64,000 bases of DNA from an uncultured Lachnospiraceae bacterium (lineage in GTDB: Bacteria; Bacillota; Clostridia; Lachnospirales; Lachnospiraceae), in assembly GCA_934438085.1 (NCBI GenBank), contig CAKSBC010000007.1, forward strand, positions 1-64,000, written 5' to 3'. Numbering within the stretch: position 1 is the stretch's first letter; each line of letters starts with the position of its first letter. Positions 37,250-45,905 of this stretch are shown here, one piece after another. The notes beneath the pieces were generated by a model. It made no database searches. It saw only the letters and a list, made by a program, of their open reading frames with translations, and was not told the DNA's origin. The translations under genes and the position numbers were made by a program.

Positions 37250-37279
37250 CAGAATTTTTGTTTTTTATCTGCTGACGAT
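37236..37279 (-). terminator. Terminator of the two-component genes, overlapping the next promoter
   Basis: ATCGTCAGCAG (37279-37269, minus) pairs with CTGTTGACGAT (37252-37242) with one mismatch and a 16-base A-rich loop, followed by seven T. It ends the regulator/kinase message 50 bases after the kinase stop. Confidence 0.75.
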
Positions 37280-37328
37280 TCATTTTTCGTGCTTATGTTC
37301 AAGCATTTATTTGAATTTTTGTTTATTA

Positions 37329-39095
37329 TTATTGATCTTTTTTGGATTGTTCAGGCTTATCCTCATCCAATCTTTCATCATAAATGCGCAGCTTTACGAT
37401 AAATTCAGTGCCTTTACCCTCCTGCGAATGAATCTCTATCTTTCCGTTCAGTTCATCTATGATATTTTTTACTATTGCAAGGCCGAGTCCGGTTCCTTTG
37501 CCGGCCTCCTTTGTTGTAAAGAACGGATCGAAAATATGTGAGATAACATCAGCCGGTATACCTGTTCCTGTGTCCTTAACTGAAATGCTGATCATGCTGT
37601 TCACAGATATTGAAGTTGACACTGTAAGTGTGCCGCCCTTCTCGCTCATTGCATGAAAACCATTGATTATGATATTCATCAGCACCTGTGTCATCTGAGT
37701 TTCATTAGCCTTTGTCTTATACCCGTATGTTGTATAATTTGTTTTAACTTCAACATTCTCAGGCTTTGCAGGATTAAGCATTGATAAAACCTTACTGCAC
37801 AGTGTATCTATGTCTATAATAGTTATAGAATTTGAGCTGTTCTTCTTAGAAAGCTCGGATATTCTTTTTACAATATCTTTTGCCTTTTTTGAAGCATTGT
37901 ATATCTCAATTATATTTTCTGACAGCTCATCACTGCCCTCCGGAAGCATTTCCAGTGACATTATGCTGTATCCCATAATAGGCGTTAACAGGTTGTTGAA
38001 TTCGTGTGAAATTCCCGATGTCATTGTTCCGAGCAGCTCCAGACGCTGAACATGCTCAAGCTCTCGTGTCTGCTTGAGCAGAGCTTTCATTGCTTTATTT
38101 TTTTCCTGAAGCTCAACAAGTGTTTTATCTGCTTGTTCATGATCCTCTTTCATCTGTGAGAAGCCAAACAGCAGCAGCGCTATTCCTACAGTAAATATCA
38201 ATATACTTATTATAAGACTGTAATTGATACTTTTTATAGGTGAAATGACTCTGGCATAGTCAGTAAGTGTTGCCAATGTGAATAGCCTGTTTTCACTGAC
38301 TGCAACAGGATATACCGCAACGTATTTTTTTTCTTTTACGCCAAGTCCGCTTACAAATTCCAATGCATCTGCAGACGGTTCTTTTTTCTCACATTTTGAT
38401 TTTATGTAGTTACCGAGACTCTCATTTCCTTCATAGAGATAATCAATTATCCTGCTCGCTCTGACTCTGTTTCCGTTATTGGTGATAATAAAACTCAGCT
38501 TGTCATTATATAAAATGATCTTATTGACGTCTCCAAGCTCTTCATCGGTTATCTGCATGTAAAGCTCTTCCAGATCCATTAAGGCATAGTAACGTATCTG
38601 ATCATAGCCTCCTTTAAAGGTGAAGGCCATGTAATATTTTCCGTCAGGTGCCTTGCAGAGTCTGAGTCTGTAGTTACCGAGACTGTCATAGAAGGTATAC
38701 TCTCCCATGTAAGAGTCCTTTGAAGCCATTACTGCCTTATCACCTACGGTAACCACAATATTTGCAATAAGGTCAGTATCGCAAAGAGAGTTGTATCGCA
38801 AGATATTCCAAAGATTATAGGTAAGTCCTTCGTTAATATAGTCCTGCTCAGCCTTTTTGAAATCTACATCTGTGGTTATATAATATATCTGGTTCTGAAC
38901 TCTCGATATGATATTCTCAAGGTTCTTATCTGTCGACTTTGCAAGCTCCAAAAGATTTTCCTTCTGCTGGGAAAATACAAGCCTATGGCTTTGTCTGTTG
39001 CTGTTAAATGTAAAAAGCGCACCTGCAATTACAAACAGAATTCCTAAGAGAATGACCTTAAAATATTTTTTTCTATCTACACCGCTATGCTTCAT
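37329..39095 (-). CDS. Membrane sensor histidine kinase next to the SipW locus
   Basis: 588 residues. Membrane segments lie at ~11-28 ([17 protein letters not shown]) and ~288-310 ([19 protein letters not shown]), with an extracellular sensor of ~255 residues between them, probably Cache-like. A coiled linker leads to the phospho-acceptor His in [20 protein letters not shown] (the HEFNN form of NtrB-type kinases). The ATPase domain has N box [21 protein letters not shown]1 [20 protein letters not shown] and G2 [17 protein letters not shown]. It follows the response regulator by four bases. The adjacent surface locus is a plausible target; the signal is unknown. Confidence 0.93.
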   Translation of the reverse strand: MKHSGVDRKKYFKVILLGILFVIAGALFTFNSNRQSHRLVFSQQKENLLELAKSTDKNLENIISRVQNQIYYITTDVDFKKAEQDYINEGLTYNLWNILRYNSLCDTDLIANIVVTVGDKAVMASKDSYMGEYTFYDSLGNYRLRLCKAPDGKYYMAFTFKGGYDQIRYYALMDLEELYMQITDEELGDVNKIILYNDKLSFIITNNGNRVRASRIIDYLYEGNESLGNYIKSKCEKKEPSADALEFVSGLGVKEKKYVAVYPVAVSENRLFTLATLTDYARVISPIKSINYSLIISILIFTVGIALLLFGFSQMKEDHEQADKTLVELQEKNKAMKALLKQTRELEHVQRLELLGTMTSGISHEFNNLLTPIMGYSIMSLEMLPEGSDELSENIIEIYNASKKAKDIVKRISELSKKNSSNSITIIDIDTLCSKVLSMLNPAKPENVEVKTNYTTYGYKTKANETQMTQVLMNIIINGFHAMSEKGGTLTVSTSISVNSMISISVKDTGTGIPADVISHIFDPFFTTKEAGKGTGLGLAIVKNIIDELNGKIEIHSQEGKGTEFIVKLRIYDERLDEDKPEQSKKDQ

Positions 39096-39099
39096 ACAT

Positions 39100-39783
39100 T
39101 TAAACTACAAATTTATATCCGAGTCCTCTTACATTCTGAATAAACTTTGGATGGGAAGGATCATCCTCAACCTTTTGTCTCAATCTGTTAATGTAAACCA
39201 TGATTGCATTTTCATCGATGACACTGTCTCCCCAAACCATCTCATAGATCATATCCTTTGAGAATATTCTGTTGACATTATCGATAAACAGCTTCATCAT
39301 AGCATTTTCCTTAGAGGTAAGATTAAGCTCATCACCGTTCTTATATAATCTTAATGTGCTTGTGTTATACATGAACGGGCCTGCTGATATAGTATTTTCC
39401 TCACCCTGATGACTGCCCTTGCTTCGCCTGATCATAGCCTTGACCTTGGCTCCGAGCGTGACAGGATTAAATGGCTTCGTCACATAATCATCAGCACCAA
39501 TATCAAGTCCAAACAGCTGATCATAATCCTCTTTTCTTCCGCTGACAACGATTATCGGTGTTGTTATATTGCGCTCTCTTAATATCTTGATGACGTCAAA
39601 ACCGTCGATACCATGCATGTTAATGTCAAGAAGTATGCAGTCATACTTTCCCTTTTCCACCATCAATATAGCATCTTCGCCGCTGTGAGCAAGATCAGCA
39701 TCAATGCCGTTGCTTCTTATAACCTTATAAAGTATCTCTATTACCGATTTGTCATCATCGACTATAAGCACCTTATCATCCAT
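39100..39783 (-). CDS. OmpR-type response regulator
   Basis: 227 residues from ATG 39783, eight bases after AGGAG; GTG at 39792 is too close to that site. Receiver domain: VLIVDDDKSVIEIL (acidic pocket), phospho-Asp in YDCILLDINMHGIDG, Thr/Ser in IIVVSGRKEDYD and Lys in DDYVTKPFNP. The winged-helix DNA-binding domain has LTSKENAMMKLFIDNVNRIF and the recognition region VWGDSVIDENAIMVYINRLR. It is partner of the kinase downstream. It reads away from the MFS gene across an intergenic region with nested palindromes (39851-39876), a possible autoregulatory site. Confidence 0.95.
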   Translation of the reverse strand: MDDKVLIVDDDKSVIEILYKVIRSNGIDADLAHSGEDAILMVEKGKYDCILLDINMHGIDGFDVIKILRERNITTPIIVVSGRKEDYDQLFGLDIGADDYVTKPFNPVTLGAKVKAMIRRSKGSHQGEENTISAGPFMYNTSTLRLYKNGDELNLTSKENAMMKLFIDNVNRIFSKDMIYEMVWGDSVIDENAIMVYINRLRQKVEDDPSHPKFIQNVRGLGYKFVV

Positions 39784-39850
39784 TTTATGCACTCCTATTA
39801 TATAATGCCTTAGCTTATTTTATAAATATACCACTTTCTGAATACCTGTT

Positions 39851-39876
39851 AATTGTATCATACAATTCTTTGTATG
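39851..39876. promoter_or_regulatory. Nested palindromes between regulator and MFS genes
   Basis: AATTGTATCATACAATT (39851-39867) is a perfect palindrome. CATACAATTCTTTGTATG (39859-39876) overlaps it and has 7-bp arms. Together they form three alternating TTGTAT half-sites about 70 bases upstream of the response regulator and 100 bases upstream of the MFS gene. Confidence 0.6.
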
Positions 39877-39978
39877 AAAAATCTTTTACAGAAATTAACA
39901 GCGATCCTTGTTATGACCGTTCTTATTATTTGTATTATAATCATATGAAAATTCGTATATCTTTAGAGGGGAAGAGGT

Positions 39979-41253
39979 ATGAATAAGAGATTTCATTATG
40001 CCTTTGTGATATGCTTTGCATGCACAATAACTCTTTTTGTATGCACAGGGCTTGCCTGCAATGACTTTTCTGTCTATATGCCCTACATATTAAAAAATTA
40101 TAGCATAAGCAACACGCAGTCATCATCCATACTGCTTACCCGCAGTATCTTTGTATTTCTGGCAGTATCAGCTGCAGGACATTATTACAAGCATTTCAGT
40201 ATGCGCACAGGCATGTTTATAGCCACCCTTATTTCGGCTCTCAGCTATGTTGTGTATAGCATTGCCTCAGGTTTCCCTATGATAATCCTGGGTGCAGCCC
40301 TTACCGGTATCGGATTCGGTATAGGTGCAACACTCCCGGTTTCCATGCTTTTAAACAGATGGTTCAAATCCGGCCGCAACGTAGCAATGTCTATAAGTGC
40401 AATGGGTACCACTATCGCGGTAATCGGTATTCCTTCTTTAATAACGAATCTGATTGAAAATATCGGTTTAAAGCAGACCTTTCTTATTCAGGCATTATTA
40501 ATGGCTGTTCTGGGCTTTATCTGCTTCCTGCTGATCAGAAGTGATCCTGAAGATATGTCATTATCCATATATGAAAAGAACACGGCTAAGCACAATGAGC
40601 CTTCCGACTCAGGTATCACTGAACCTTCTGCTGATACCTCCGATACTGAATTCGGCAGGATACACGGTGAAATCAGACCGCACGACTGGTTTATTCTTCT
40701 GCCGACATTATTTCTTGTCGGTGTCATAGCTAACCCTGCTTATAATCACCTGTCTGTATTTTTTAACGGAGAAGGATTCTCACCGTCAGCAATTGCAATT
40801 GCATTATCATTTTCCGGAATTGCAGGCTCAGCAGGCAAATTCCTTTTCGGATGGCTTTCAGATCATGTCTCTGTATTTTTTTGTAACTTTCTGTACGGAA
40901 TAATGATGACCGCCGGTCTTATCGTGCTTTGTATATCAAGATCAGATATGGGACTGTATATTGGCATAACTCTCTTTGTTGCAGGTGTCGGAATCACTGT
41001 CATAGGGCCTTCAGCCTGGGCAGGCGATCTTAGCTCAAGAGAGCAATTTGACTCGACTATACAGCGCTTTCAGCAGATGTACAGCTTCGGTGCAATAGTA
41101 TTTGCACTATTCCCGGGAGTAGTTGCTGACCACAGTCACGGCTCCTACCTTCCGGCATATTTGATCTTCACTGCTTTTTGTGTAATCATCACTGCTGCCA
41201 TACAGTATATGTATATTGCAAATATGCGCAGATCCAAATCCAAAGCGGAATGA
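39979..41253 (+). CDS. Major facilitator transporter, OFA-like
   Basis: 424 residues with about twelve membrane helices in two halves and a hydrophilic central loop (~residues 195-235). The first helix contains TITLFVCTGLACNDFSVYMP. GAALTGIGFGIGATLPVSML and LNRWFKSGRNVAMSIS in the first half, and FGWLSDHVSVFFCNFLYGIM in the second, follow the oxalate/formate-antiporter-like MFS pattern of organic-acid carriers. AGAGGGGAAGAGG precedes the ATG. It faces the lar genes, which mature a lactate racemase-type cofactor, so an organic acid substrate is an attractive guess, not shown by sequence. Confidence 0.88.
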   Translation: MNKRFHYAFVICFACTITLFVCTGLACNDFSVYMPYILKNYSISNTQSSSILLTRSIFVFLAVSAAGHYYKHFSMRTGMFIATLISALSYVVYSIASGFPMIILGAALTGIGFGIGATLPVSMLLNRWFKSGRNVAMSISAMGTTIAVIGIPSLITNLIENIGLKQTFLIQALLMAVLGFICFLLIRSDPEDMSLSIYEKNTAKHNEPSDSGITEPSADTSDTEFGRIHGEIRPHDWFILLPTLFLVGVIANPAYNHLSVFFNGEGFSPSAIAIALSFSGIAGSAGKFLFGWLSDHVSVFFCNFLYGIMMTAGLIVLCISRSDMGLYIGITLFVAGVGITVIGPSAWAGDLSSREQFDSTIQRFQQMYSFGAIVFALFPGVVADHSHGSYLPAYLIFTAFCVIITAAIQYMYIANMRRSKSKAE

Positions 41254-41261
41254 AAATTTTA

Positions 41262-41303
41262 AAACCGCCGGCAAGCCTTATATCATCAGCTTATCGGCGG
41301 TTT
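41262..41303. terminator. Terminator between MFS gene and larC2
   Basis: AAACCGCCG (41262-41270) and CGGCGGTTT (41295-41303), nine perfect pairs. T-richness on the plus strand is weak (TTTCAACC), stronger A/T on the minus. It serves the convergent MFS and lar transcripts. Confidence 0.6.
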
Positions 41304-41352
41304 CAACCAATACTTATTCTATATCAATTCTCTTTATTTCTATAATTCCGCT

Positions 41353-41817
41353 TTACTTATCCTGCTTCCTAAAGCTCTCCGCATACTGTCTTGCCTCAGC
41401 AATGCTTATGCCGCGCTTAGAAGCGATAACAGCAAGATCATCATATTCAAGCTTTTCCCTGCTCGTACCATAGCCAAAAACATGCTTCGCTCTTACAGCT
41501 CCGTCAGGTGTTTCTATAGTTTCAAACTCACGCTTAAGTATATATCTTGACATAAGCTTTTCGCGTATTCCTATCGTACGTGTGTGCTTGAACATAGCTC
41601 TTATTACATCCTGCTTTCTATCTTCTCTGCATAAAACATTGAGTATAGTACCGGGCCTGTTCTTTTTCATTACTGCAGGAAGAGCATAAACATCCACGGC
41701 TCCTGCCTCAAGCAGTCTGTCAAAGGCATAGCCAATTTCTTCCGCCGTCATATCGTCAACATTGGCAGAAAGCTCTATGATCTCATCATTAAGTTCTAAA
41801 TCAATATCTGCAGTCAT
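41353..41817 (-). CDS. larC: LarC C-terminal half, separate gene (larC2)
   Basis: 154 residues matching the C-terminal part of LarC: ELSANVDDMTAEEIGYAFDR, LEAGAVDVYALPAVMKKNRP, TRTIGIREKLMSRYILKR and LEYDDLAVIASKRGISIAEA. LarC uses CTP and inserts nickel into the pincer cofactor of lactate racemase-type enzymes. In Lactobacillus plantarum the two halves are joined by programmed frameshift. Here they lie in different frames, 80 bases apart, and TGA stands two codons before this ATG, so no fusion is possible; AAAGG about 12 bases upstream supports separate initiation. It probably complements LarC1 as a heteromer. Confidence 0.88.
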   Translation of the reverse strand: MTADIDLELNDEIIELSANVDDMTAEEIGYAFDRLLEAGAVDVYALPAVMKKNRPGTILNVLCREDRKQDVIRAMFKHTRTIGIREKLMSRYILKREFETIETPDGAVRAKHVFGYGTSREKLEYDDLAVIASKRGISIAEARQYAESFRKQDK

Positions 41818-41897
41818 AAATCAGCTATTACCTTTCATAATGCTTAAAGCAAAAATTTCGCATGAAAATGTCTTTGTCTTTATCCGAAGTCAAGCTG

Positions 41898-42800
41898 TCA
41901 GTCGGTTTCTCCAAGCATAGCCACAACGCAGTTTGCTGCTTCGAAATCCTTTTTGCCCATTCCGTAGCCTATTCTTGACACCTTCATCTGAGGCATAGGT
42001 CCGAATGTTGTAACAAAATGCTTAAGGAGTGCAGCGCCTGTAGGTGTGCAAAGCTCACCCTTAATATTGTTGTTGTAGATAGGCACGTTCTTAAGTATGT
42101 TTGCAGTTGCAGGAGTAGGCACCGGCATGATTCCGTGCGCACATCTTACCTGTCCCCAGCCAACATTGACAGGAGAAGCTATTACCTGCTCCGGAGCTAT
42201 CATTCTCATAAGGAGACATGCAGCCGAAATATCAGCTACAGCATCTATTTCACCTACCTCATGAAAATGTATCTGCTTAACAGGCACTCCGTGTGCCTTG
42301 CTTTCAGCCTTTCCGATAATCCTGTATATTTCTCTGAAATCAGCTCTTACGTCATCCGGCAGGTTCATCTTAAGCTTTGCATTTTCTGCACTGTCAGTCT
42401 TTTCAGTCTCTGCCTCTGTATTAGCAGTCGCCTCTGCAGATCCTGCATCACAAGCGCTGTGGTCGTGATCGTGCGGATGTTCATGATCATGCTCGTGGGT
42501 ATGAGGATGCTCGTGATCATGGTCATGGTCCTGAGAATGTTCATGATCGTGAGTGTGTGCATGGCTGTGAGCAAACATCTCCTCACTTTCCTCTGTACCG
42601 TTAACTATAACACTCATATGTGTTCCGACGATACCGCATTTTTCGGATCTTTCAGGTACAAATTCAACACCCGGTATATTGAGCTCCTTAAGTGCTTCAA
42701 GTGCCTTTTCCTTATCGGCATCGCTTAAAAGCTCAAATAAAGCTGCTGTCAGCATATCTCCTGCTGCACCCATTCCAAGATTCAAATACAATGTTTTCAT
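41898..42800 (-). CDS. larC: LarC N-terminal half with His-rich nickel region (larC1)
   Basis: 300 residues. MKTLYLNLGMGAAGDMLTAA is the LarC opening; PVKQIHFHEVGEIDAVADIS, GWGQVRCAHGIMPVPTPATA and GELCTPTGAALLKHFVTTFG are conserved blocks. Between residues ~75 and 120 is an insert of over twenty His alternating with Asp, Glu and Pro, likely to bind or store nickel. The C-terminal half of the family is supplied by the next gene. The start overlaps the larB stop by four bases, so the lar genes form one coupled operon. Confidence 0.93.
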   Translation of the reverse strand: MKTLYLNLGMGAAGDMLTAALFELLSDADKEKALEALKELNIPGVEFVPERSEKCGIVGTHMSVIVNGTEESEEMFAHSHAHTHDHEHSQDHDHDHEHPHTHEHDHEHPHDHDHSACDAGSAEATANTEAETEKTDSAENAKLKMNLPDDVRADFREIYRIIGKAESKAHGVPVKQIHFHEVGEIDAVADISAACLLMRMIAPEQVIASPVNVGWGQVRCAHGIMPVPTPATANILKNVPIYNNNIKGELCTPTGAALLKHFVTTFGPMPQMKVSRIGYGMGKKDFEAANCVVAMLGETD

Positions 42801-43552
42801 TTTTTTCTCACCTCATGATTTATCATACTTGCAAGATAGCCTGCACCAAAACCATTATCAATATTTACAACTGAAACTCCGCTTGCGCATGAATTAAGCA
42901 TTGAAAGCAATGCTGCTATACCATTGAAGGCTGCTCCGTAGCCCACACTTGTAGGAACAGCGATTACCGGGCAATCGGCAAGACCGCCTACAACGCTTGC
43001 AAGTGCGCCTTCCATGCCGGCTATGGCGATTATAACGCTTGCCTGCATAAGCTCCTCTGAATGAGCGAGCAGTCTGTGAAGTCCGGCTACACCGACATCA
43101 AAAAGTCTTACTACCTCATTACCGTATATCTCTGCGGTAAGTGCCGCTTCCTCAGCAACAGGAATGTCACTTGTTCCGCCTGTACAGATAACTATTTTTC
43201 CGATTCCGTCAGGCTCAGGCAGCTCTCCGACTATTCCGATACCGCAGTCAGAATGATACTTAAGCTCCACTTCCTTTGCAACAACAGCGGCCTTTTCCTT
43301 ATCCATACGAGTTATAAGAATGGCATCATGGCCGTGCTCTTTGAGGTTTTTAACAATTCCTATAATATGCTCAGGAGTCTTTCCGGCTCCGTATATAACC
43401 TCTGCAGCTCCCTGACGGATCTTTCTGTGATGATCTATTTTCGCATAGCCGAGATCTGAAAACGGTTCCATTTTTATTTTAAGCTCTGCATCCTCTACAG
43501 ACATGGCTCCGCTTTTAACATCCTCAAGTATACGTTTTATTTCTGTATTCAT
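42797..43552 (-). CDS. larB: Pincer-cofactor synthase LarB
   Basis: 251 residues. The C-terminal domain is like AIR carboxylase PurE: KIVICTGGTSDIPVAEEAAL, VGVAGLHRLLAHSEELMQAS, IAIAGMEGALASVVGGLADC, IAVPTSVGYGAAFNGIAALL. LarB carboxylates and hydrolyses nicotinic acid adenine dinucleotide to the dicarboxylated pyridinium mononucleotide, the first step of the nickel-pincer cofactor. The N-terminal ~100 residues carry a helical regulatory part. It sits between larE and larC1 with one-base and four-base overlaps. Confidence 0.95.
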   Translation of the reverse strand: MNTEIKRILEDVKSGAMSVEDAELKIKMEPFSDLGYAKIDHHRKIRQGAAEVIYGAGKTPEHIIGIVKNLKEHGHDAILITRMDKEKAAVVAKEVELKYHSDCGIGIVGELPEPDGIGKIVICTGGTSDIPVAEEAALTAEIYGNEVVRLFDVGVAGLHRLLAHSEELMQASVIIAIAGMEGALASVVGGLADCPVIAVPTSVGYGAAFNGIAALLSMLNSCASGVSVVNIDNGFGAGYLASMINHEVRKK

Positions 43553-44298
43553 CAGCGAACCTCCAGATCAAGTGTAACTGCCTTATAGTACTTTTTAAGC
43601 TCTTTAAGGATCTCATCACGCTCAGCCATAAGCTTTGAAAGCTGCGCCTCTTTAAGCTGTATCTTGGCACTGCCGTCTGTGGTCATTCTTATCCTGAAAT
43701 CAGAATATCCCTTTGATGCCATGAAGCCTTCAGCTTTTTCGGTTATTTCAAGAGCTTCTTTGGTTATCCTTGTTCCTGCCGGGATCCTTGTCGCAAGACA
43801 TGCATAGGAAGGCTTATCCCATGTGAAAAGTCCTGCCTCCTTTGAAAGCTCTCTTACCATCGCCTTGGTAAGTCCGCATTCTCTTAATGGTGACTTTACC
43901 GTAAGCTCCTTAAGAGCCTTCATGCCCGGTCTGTCTGCTACATCGTCTGATGCATTAGTACCGTCTAAAAGCACGCTGTAGCCATCTGCCCTTGCAGCCT
44001 TCCATATATTGCCGAATACCTGCTGTTTACAGTAGTAGCAGCGGTTTGAAGGGTTTTTAACCACATCCTCACATGAGAGCACATCAGCCTCAAGCACCTT
44101 CATTTCAGCACCTACATCGCCTGCAAGTCTGATTGCATCATCAAGCTCAAACTGCGGCTGAAATGCAGCATTTACATAATATGCGGTAACCTGTGCTCCT
44201 GCCTTAACAGCCGCATAAAGCAGATATGAAGAATCTACTCCGCCTGAAAATGCGACTGCAACCTTATTATTCTCTTTAAAAAACTGATTAAGATCCAT
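43552..44298 (-). CDS. larE: Sulfur transferase LarE with CxxC motif
   Basis: 248 residues from ATG 44298, with GGGGAAGG upstream. The PP-loop is VAVAFSGGVDSSYLLYAAV. NRCYYCKQQVF gives a CxxC pair, and DKPSYACLATRIPAGTRI gives the Cys at the position of the sacrificial residue in Lactobacillus LarE. Enzymes with this three-Cys set (Thermotoga-type) carry a [4Fe-4S] cluster and can act catalytically; that type is inferred here. It adds sulfur to the LarB product before LarC inserts nickel. First gene of the lar operon, behind a ~180-base leader with a terminator hairpin. Confidence 0.94.
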   Translation of the reverse strand: MDLNQFFKENNKVAVAFSGGVDSSYLLYAAVKAGAQVTAYYVNAAFQPQFELDDAIRLAGDVGAEMKVLEADVLSCEDVVKNPSNRCYYCKQQVFGNIWKAARADGYSVLLDGTNASDDVADRPGMKALKELTVKSPLRECGLTKAMVRELSKEAGLFTWDKPSYACLATRIPAGTRITKEALEITEKAEGFMASKGYSDFRIRMTTDGSAKIQLKEAQLSKLMAERDEILKELKKYYKAVTLDLEVR

Positions 44299-44337
44299 TG
44301 TATTTACCTTCCCCGTGTAAATATTAATATGCGCAAA

Positions 44338-44372
44338 AAGGTACACTCTCCCCGTTTAAGGAAAATGTACCT
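44338..44372 (-). terminator. Terminator hairpin in the larE leader
   Basis: Minus strand AAGGTACA pairs with TGTACCTT, with further C-G pairing inside (TTCC/GGGGA), followed by TTTTTG. It lies about 40 bases ahead of the larE start codon and downstream of the larE promoter, so it can act as an attenuator. Confidence 0.7.
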
Positions 44373-44484
44373 TCATGATACTTCATCGATCTATAATGCT
44401 TTAATATTTCTTAAATGCTTTATCGTTTGAAACGGCTTAATACGATCGAGACTGCTTCATGCAGCCATCCAAATACTATGTAGC

Positions 44485-44513
44485 ATTATAAGCGATGATG
44501 ATTTTCATGTAAA
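44485..44513 (-). promoter_or_regulatory. Promoter of the lar operon
   Basis: Minus strand TTTACA (44513-44508), 17 bases, TATAAT (44490-44485). It is 53 bases past the stop of the wall-binding gene. A 9-bp AT-only stem (44521-44559) sits just upstream. The predicted leader is ~180 bases long. Confidence 0.75.
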
Positions 44514-44565
44514 GATTGTATACAAAATTAAGCTTTCTTATTTTATGCGAAATTTTGTACAAAAA

Positions 44566-45888
44566 TTATTTGTTTGTGCAGGCTCCGTCAGCTCCGAAGA
44601 CATAGCTCTTTCCGTTTATCTGATGAGTTCCTGTGTACATTACACCTGCGGTACCTCCGACCTTACTCTCAAGATAATACCATTTGCCGTTATCCTGCAG
44701 CCATCCGGTGTGCATAAAGCCGTCTGCATCAAAGAAATACCAGCTGCTTCCTATCTGCTTCCAGCCGCTGTTAAACGGCTGACCGTTTACTAAATACTGC
44801 CACTTGTATGTGATCCTGTTCCAGCTTCCGTCAGCAGTGCCTATCCCTGTGCTTCCATAGGAATATGCTCTTGCAGGGTTTGCTACAGCTGCAAAATTTC
44901 CGTCCACAACAGCCTGATAATCTGCTGTGAAATCCCAGACATTATCCACCTCATAATCCGAAGTATCAGCAGAAGTCGTGCTTCCTGAGGCATCCGCAAA
45001 ATCAGACGGTGCAATGTTGTAATACTTTGAGTCATTACCCGTAGGGATTCCTCTTACAGTCACGCTCACCTTGCCGTCTCCCGAAGCCATGATATAGCTT
45101 GAAACGCTTAAGGAATGACCTGTGACAGTCTGATTCTTCTTGACTGACATGCCGCTTGAATTCGTATATCTTATTGTAACCTTATACTTTTCAACTCCGG
45201 ATATAGAATCCCAGCTTGCTGTCTTTGATGCATAGTCAACCCTTGCATCCATGTAGCCTTCCTCATCAGAGGCTAAGGCTCTTACAGCGACACCTATCTG
45301 TCCGCCGTCAGCAGCTGCATTGATATAGCTTGATATATCCTTTGATGTATCCTTGGTCTTAAAATGCACCGTTTTATCACTGCCGTTTTTCGTGGTATAG
45401 GAAACCACCAGCTCATAATTTCCGGCGTATTTTACAGGCTCCCATGATACAGTCTTTGCCGTAAAATCTATATGCGGATTAGGAGCCGGAAGCTGATAAT
45501 AAGGATAGACAAGCAGTCTTCCCTCTGCGCTCGTTCCGTCCATTCCGACGGTATCTACATATGTGGCTCTGATACCGTTTCCGTGTACCTTTAAATCCTC
45601 ATCAAGGATCTCACTGTCAGCATCCAATGTGAATCTCAGTGTATATCCCATTGTCGGATTTGCATTCATTATGTCCGCAGTGTCCACCTTGAGCTCAATT
45701 GAATCGCTGTCATCCTCGTCAAGCTCTATCTCCGGGAAAAAAGCCACTCCCGGAGTCCAGCCGCTTATATTGTCGGTATCAATAGTAAGATCGACATTTT
45801 TTACTGCTGCAAATGCAGAAACAGCCATGGAAGCCGAAAGCATCAGGCCTAAGGCCGCCGCACTTGTTATTTTATTCTTTATTTTCAT
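44566..45888 (-). CDS. Secreted wall-binding protein of the MMPL operon
   Basis: 440 residues. The signal peptide ITSAAALGLMLSASMAVSAFA precedes an Asp/Glu-rich N-terminal domain and two fibronectin-III-like repeats (VSWEPVKYAGNYELVVSYTT at ~165 and ASWDSISGVEKYKVTIRYTN at ~235). Three choline/wall-binding repeats close the C-terminus (GSWNRITYKWQYLVNGQPFN, GSSWYFFDADGFMHTGWLQD, NGKWYYLES). It has no catalytic motif and would bind wall polymers. It follows the coiled-coil protein gene by 17 bases as third gene after the MMPL exporter, so it may couple that complex to the wall; that is inference. Confidence 0.83.
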   Translation of the reverse strand: MKIKNKITSAAALGLMLSASMAVSAFAAVKNVDLTIDTDNISGWTPGVAFFPEIELDEDDSDSIELKVDTADIMNANPTMGYTLRFTLDADSEILDEDLKVHGNGIRATYVDTVGMDGTSAEGRLLVYPYYQLPAPNPHIDFTAKTVSWEPVKYAGNYELVVSYTTKNGSDKTVHFKTKDTSKDISSYINAAADGGQIGVAVRALASDEEGYMDARVDYASKTASWDSISGVEKYKVTIRYTNSSGMSVKKNQTVTGHSLSVSSYIMASGDGKVSVTVRGIPTGNDSKYYNIAPSDFADASGSTTSADTSDYEVDNVWDFTADYQAVVDGNFAAVANPARAYSYGSTGIGTADGSWNRITYKWQYLVNGQPFNSGWKQIGSSWYFFDADGFMHTGWLQDNGKWYYLESKVGGTAGVMYTGTHQINGKSYVFGADGACTNK

Positions 45889-45905
45889 GTAAATACCTCC
45901 GTTTA

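Noticed and set aside
41818..41897. Programmed frameshift joining LarC1 and LarC2
   Set aside because: An in-frame TGA lies two codons before the LarC2 ATG, and the halves are 80 bases apart.
42460..42570. Alternating CAT/GAT codons in larC1 as a DNA repeat element
   Set aside because: The pattern is explained by the His/Asp/Glu-rich nickel-binding insert in the protein.
42018..42728. Long plus-strand open frame of 236 codons opposite larC1
   Set aside because: It is the antisense of a strongly conserved lar gene with His-rich codons; no ribosome site or family match.
44299..44490. Firm assignment of the larE leader as a NiCo riboswitch
   Set aside because: I could not match a conserved core by eye; it is kept only as an unnamed attenuator candidate.
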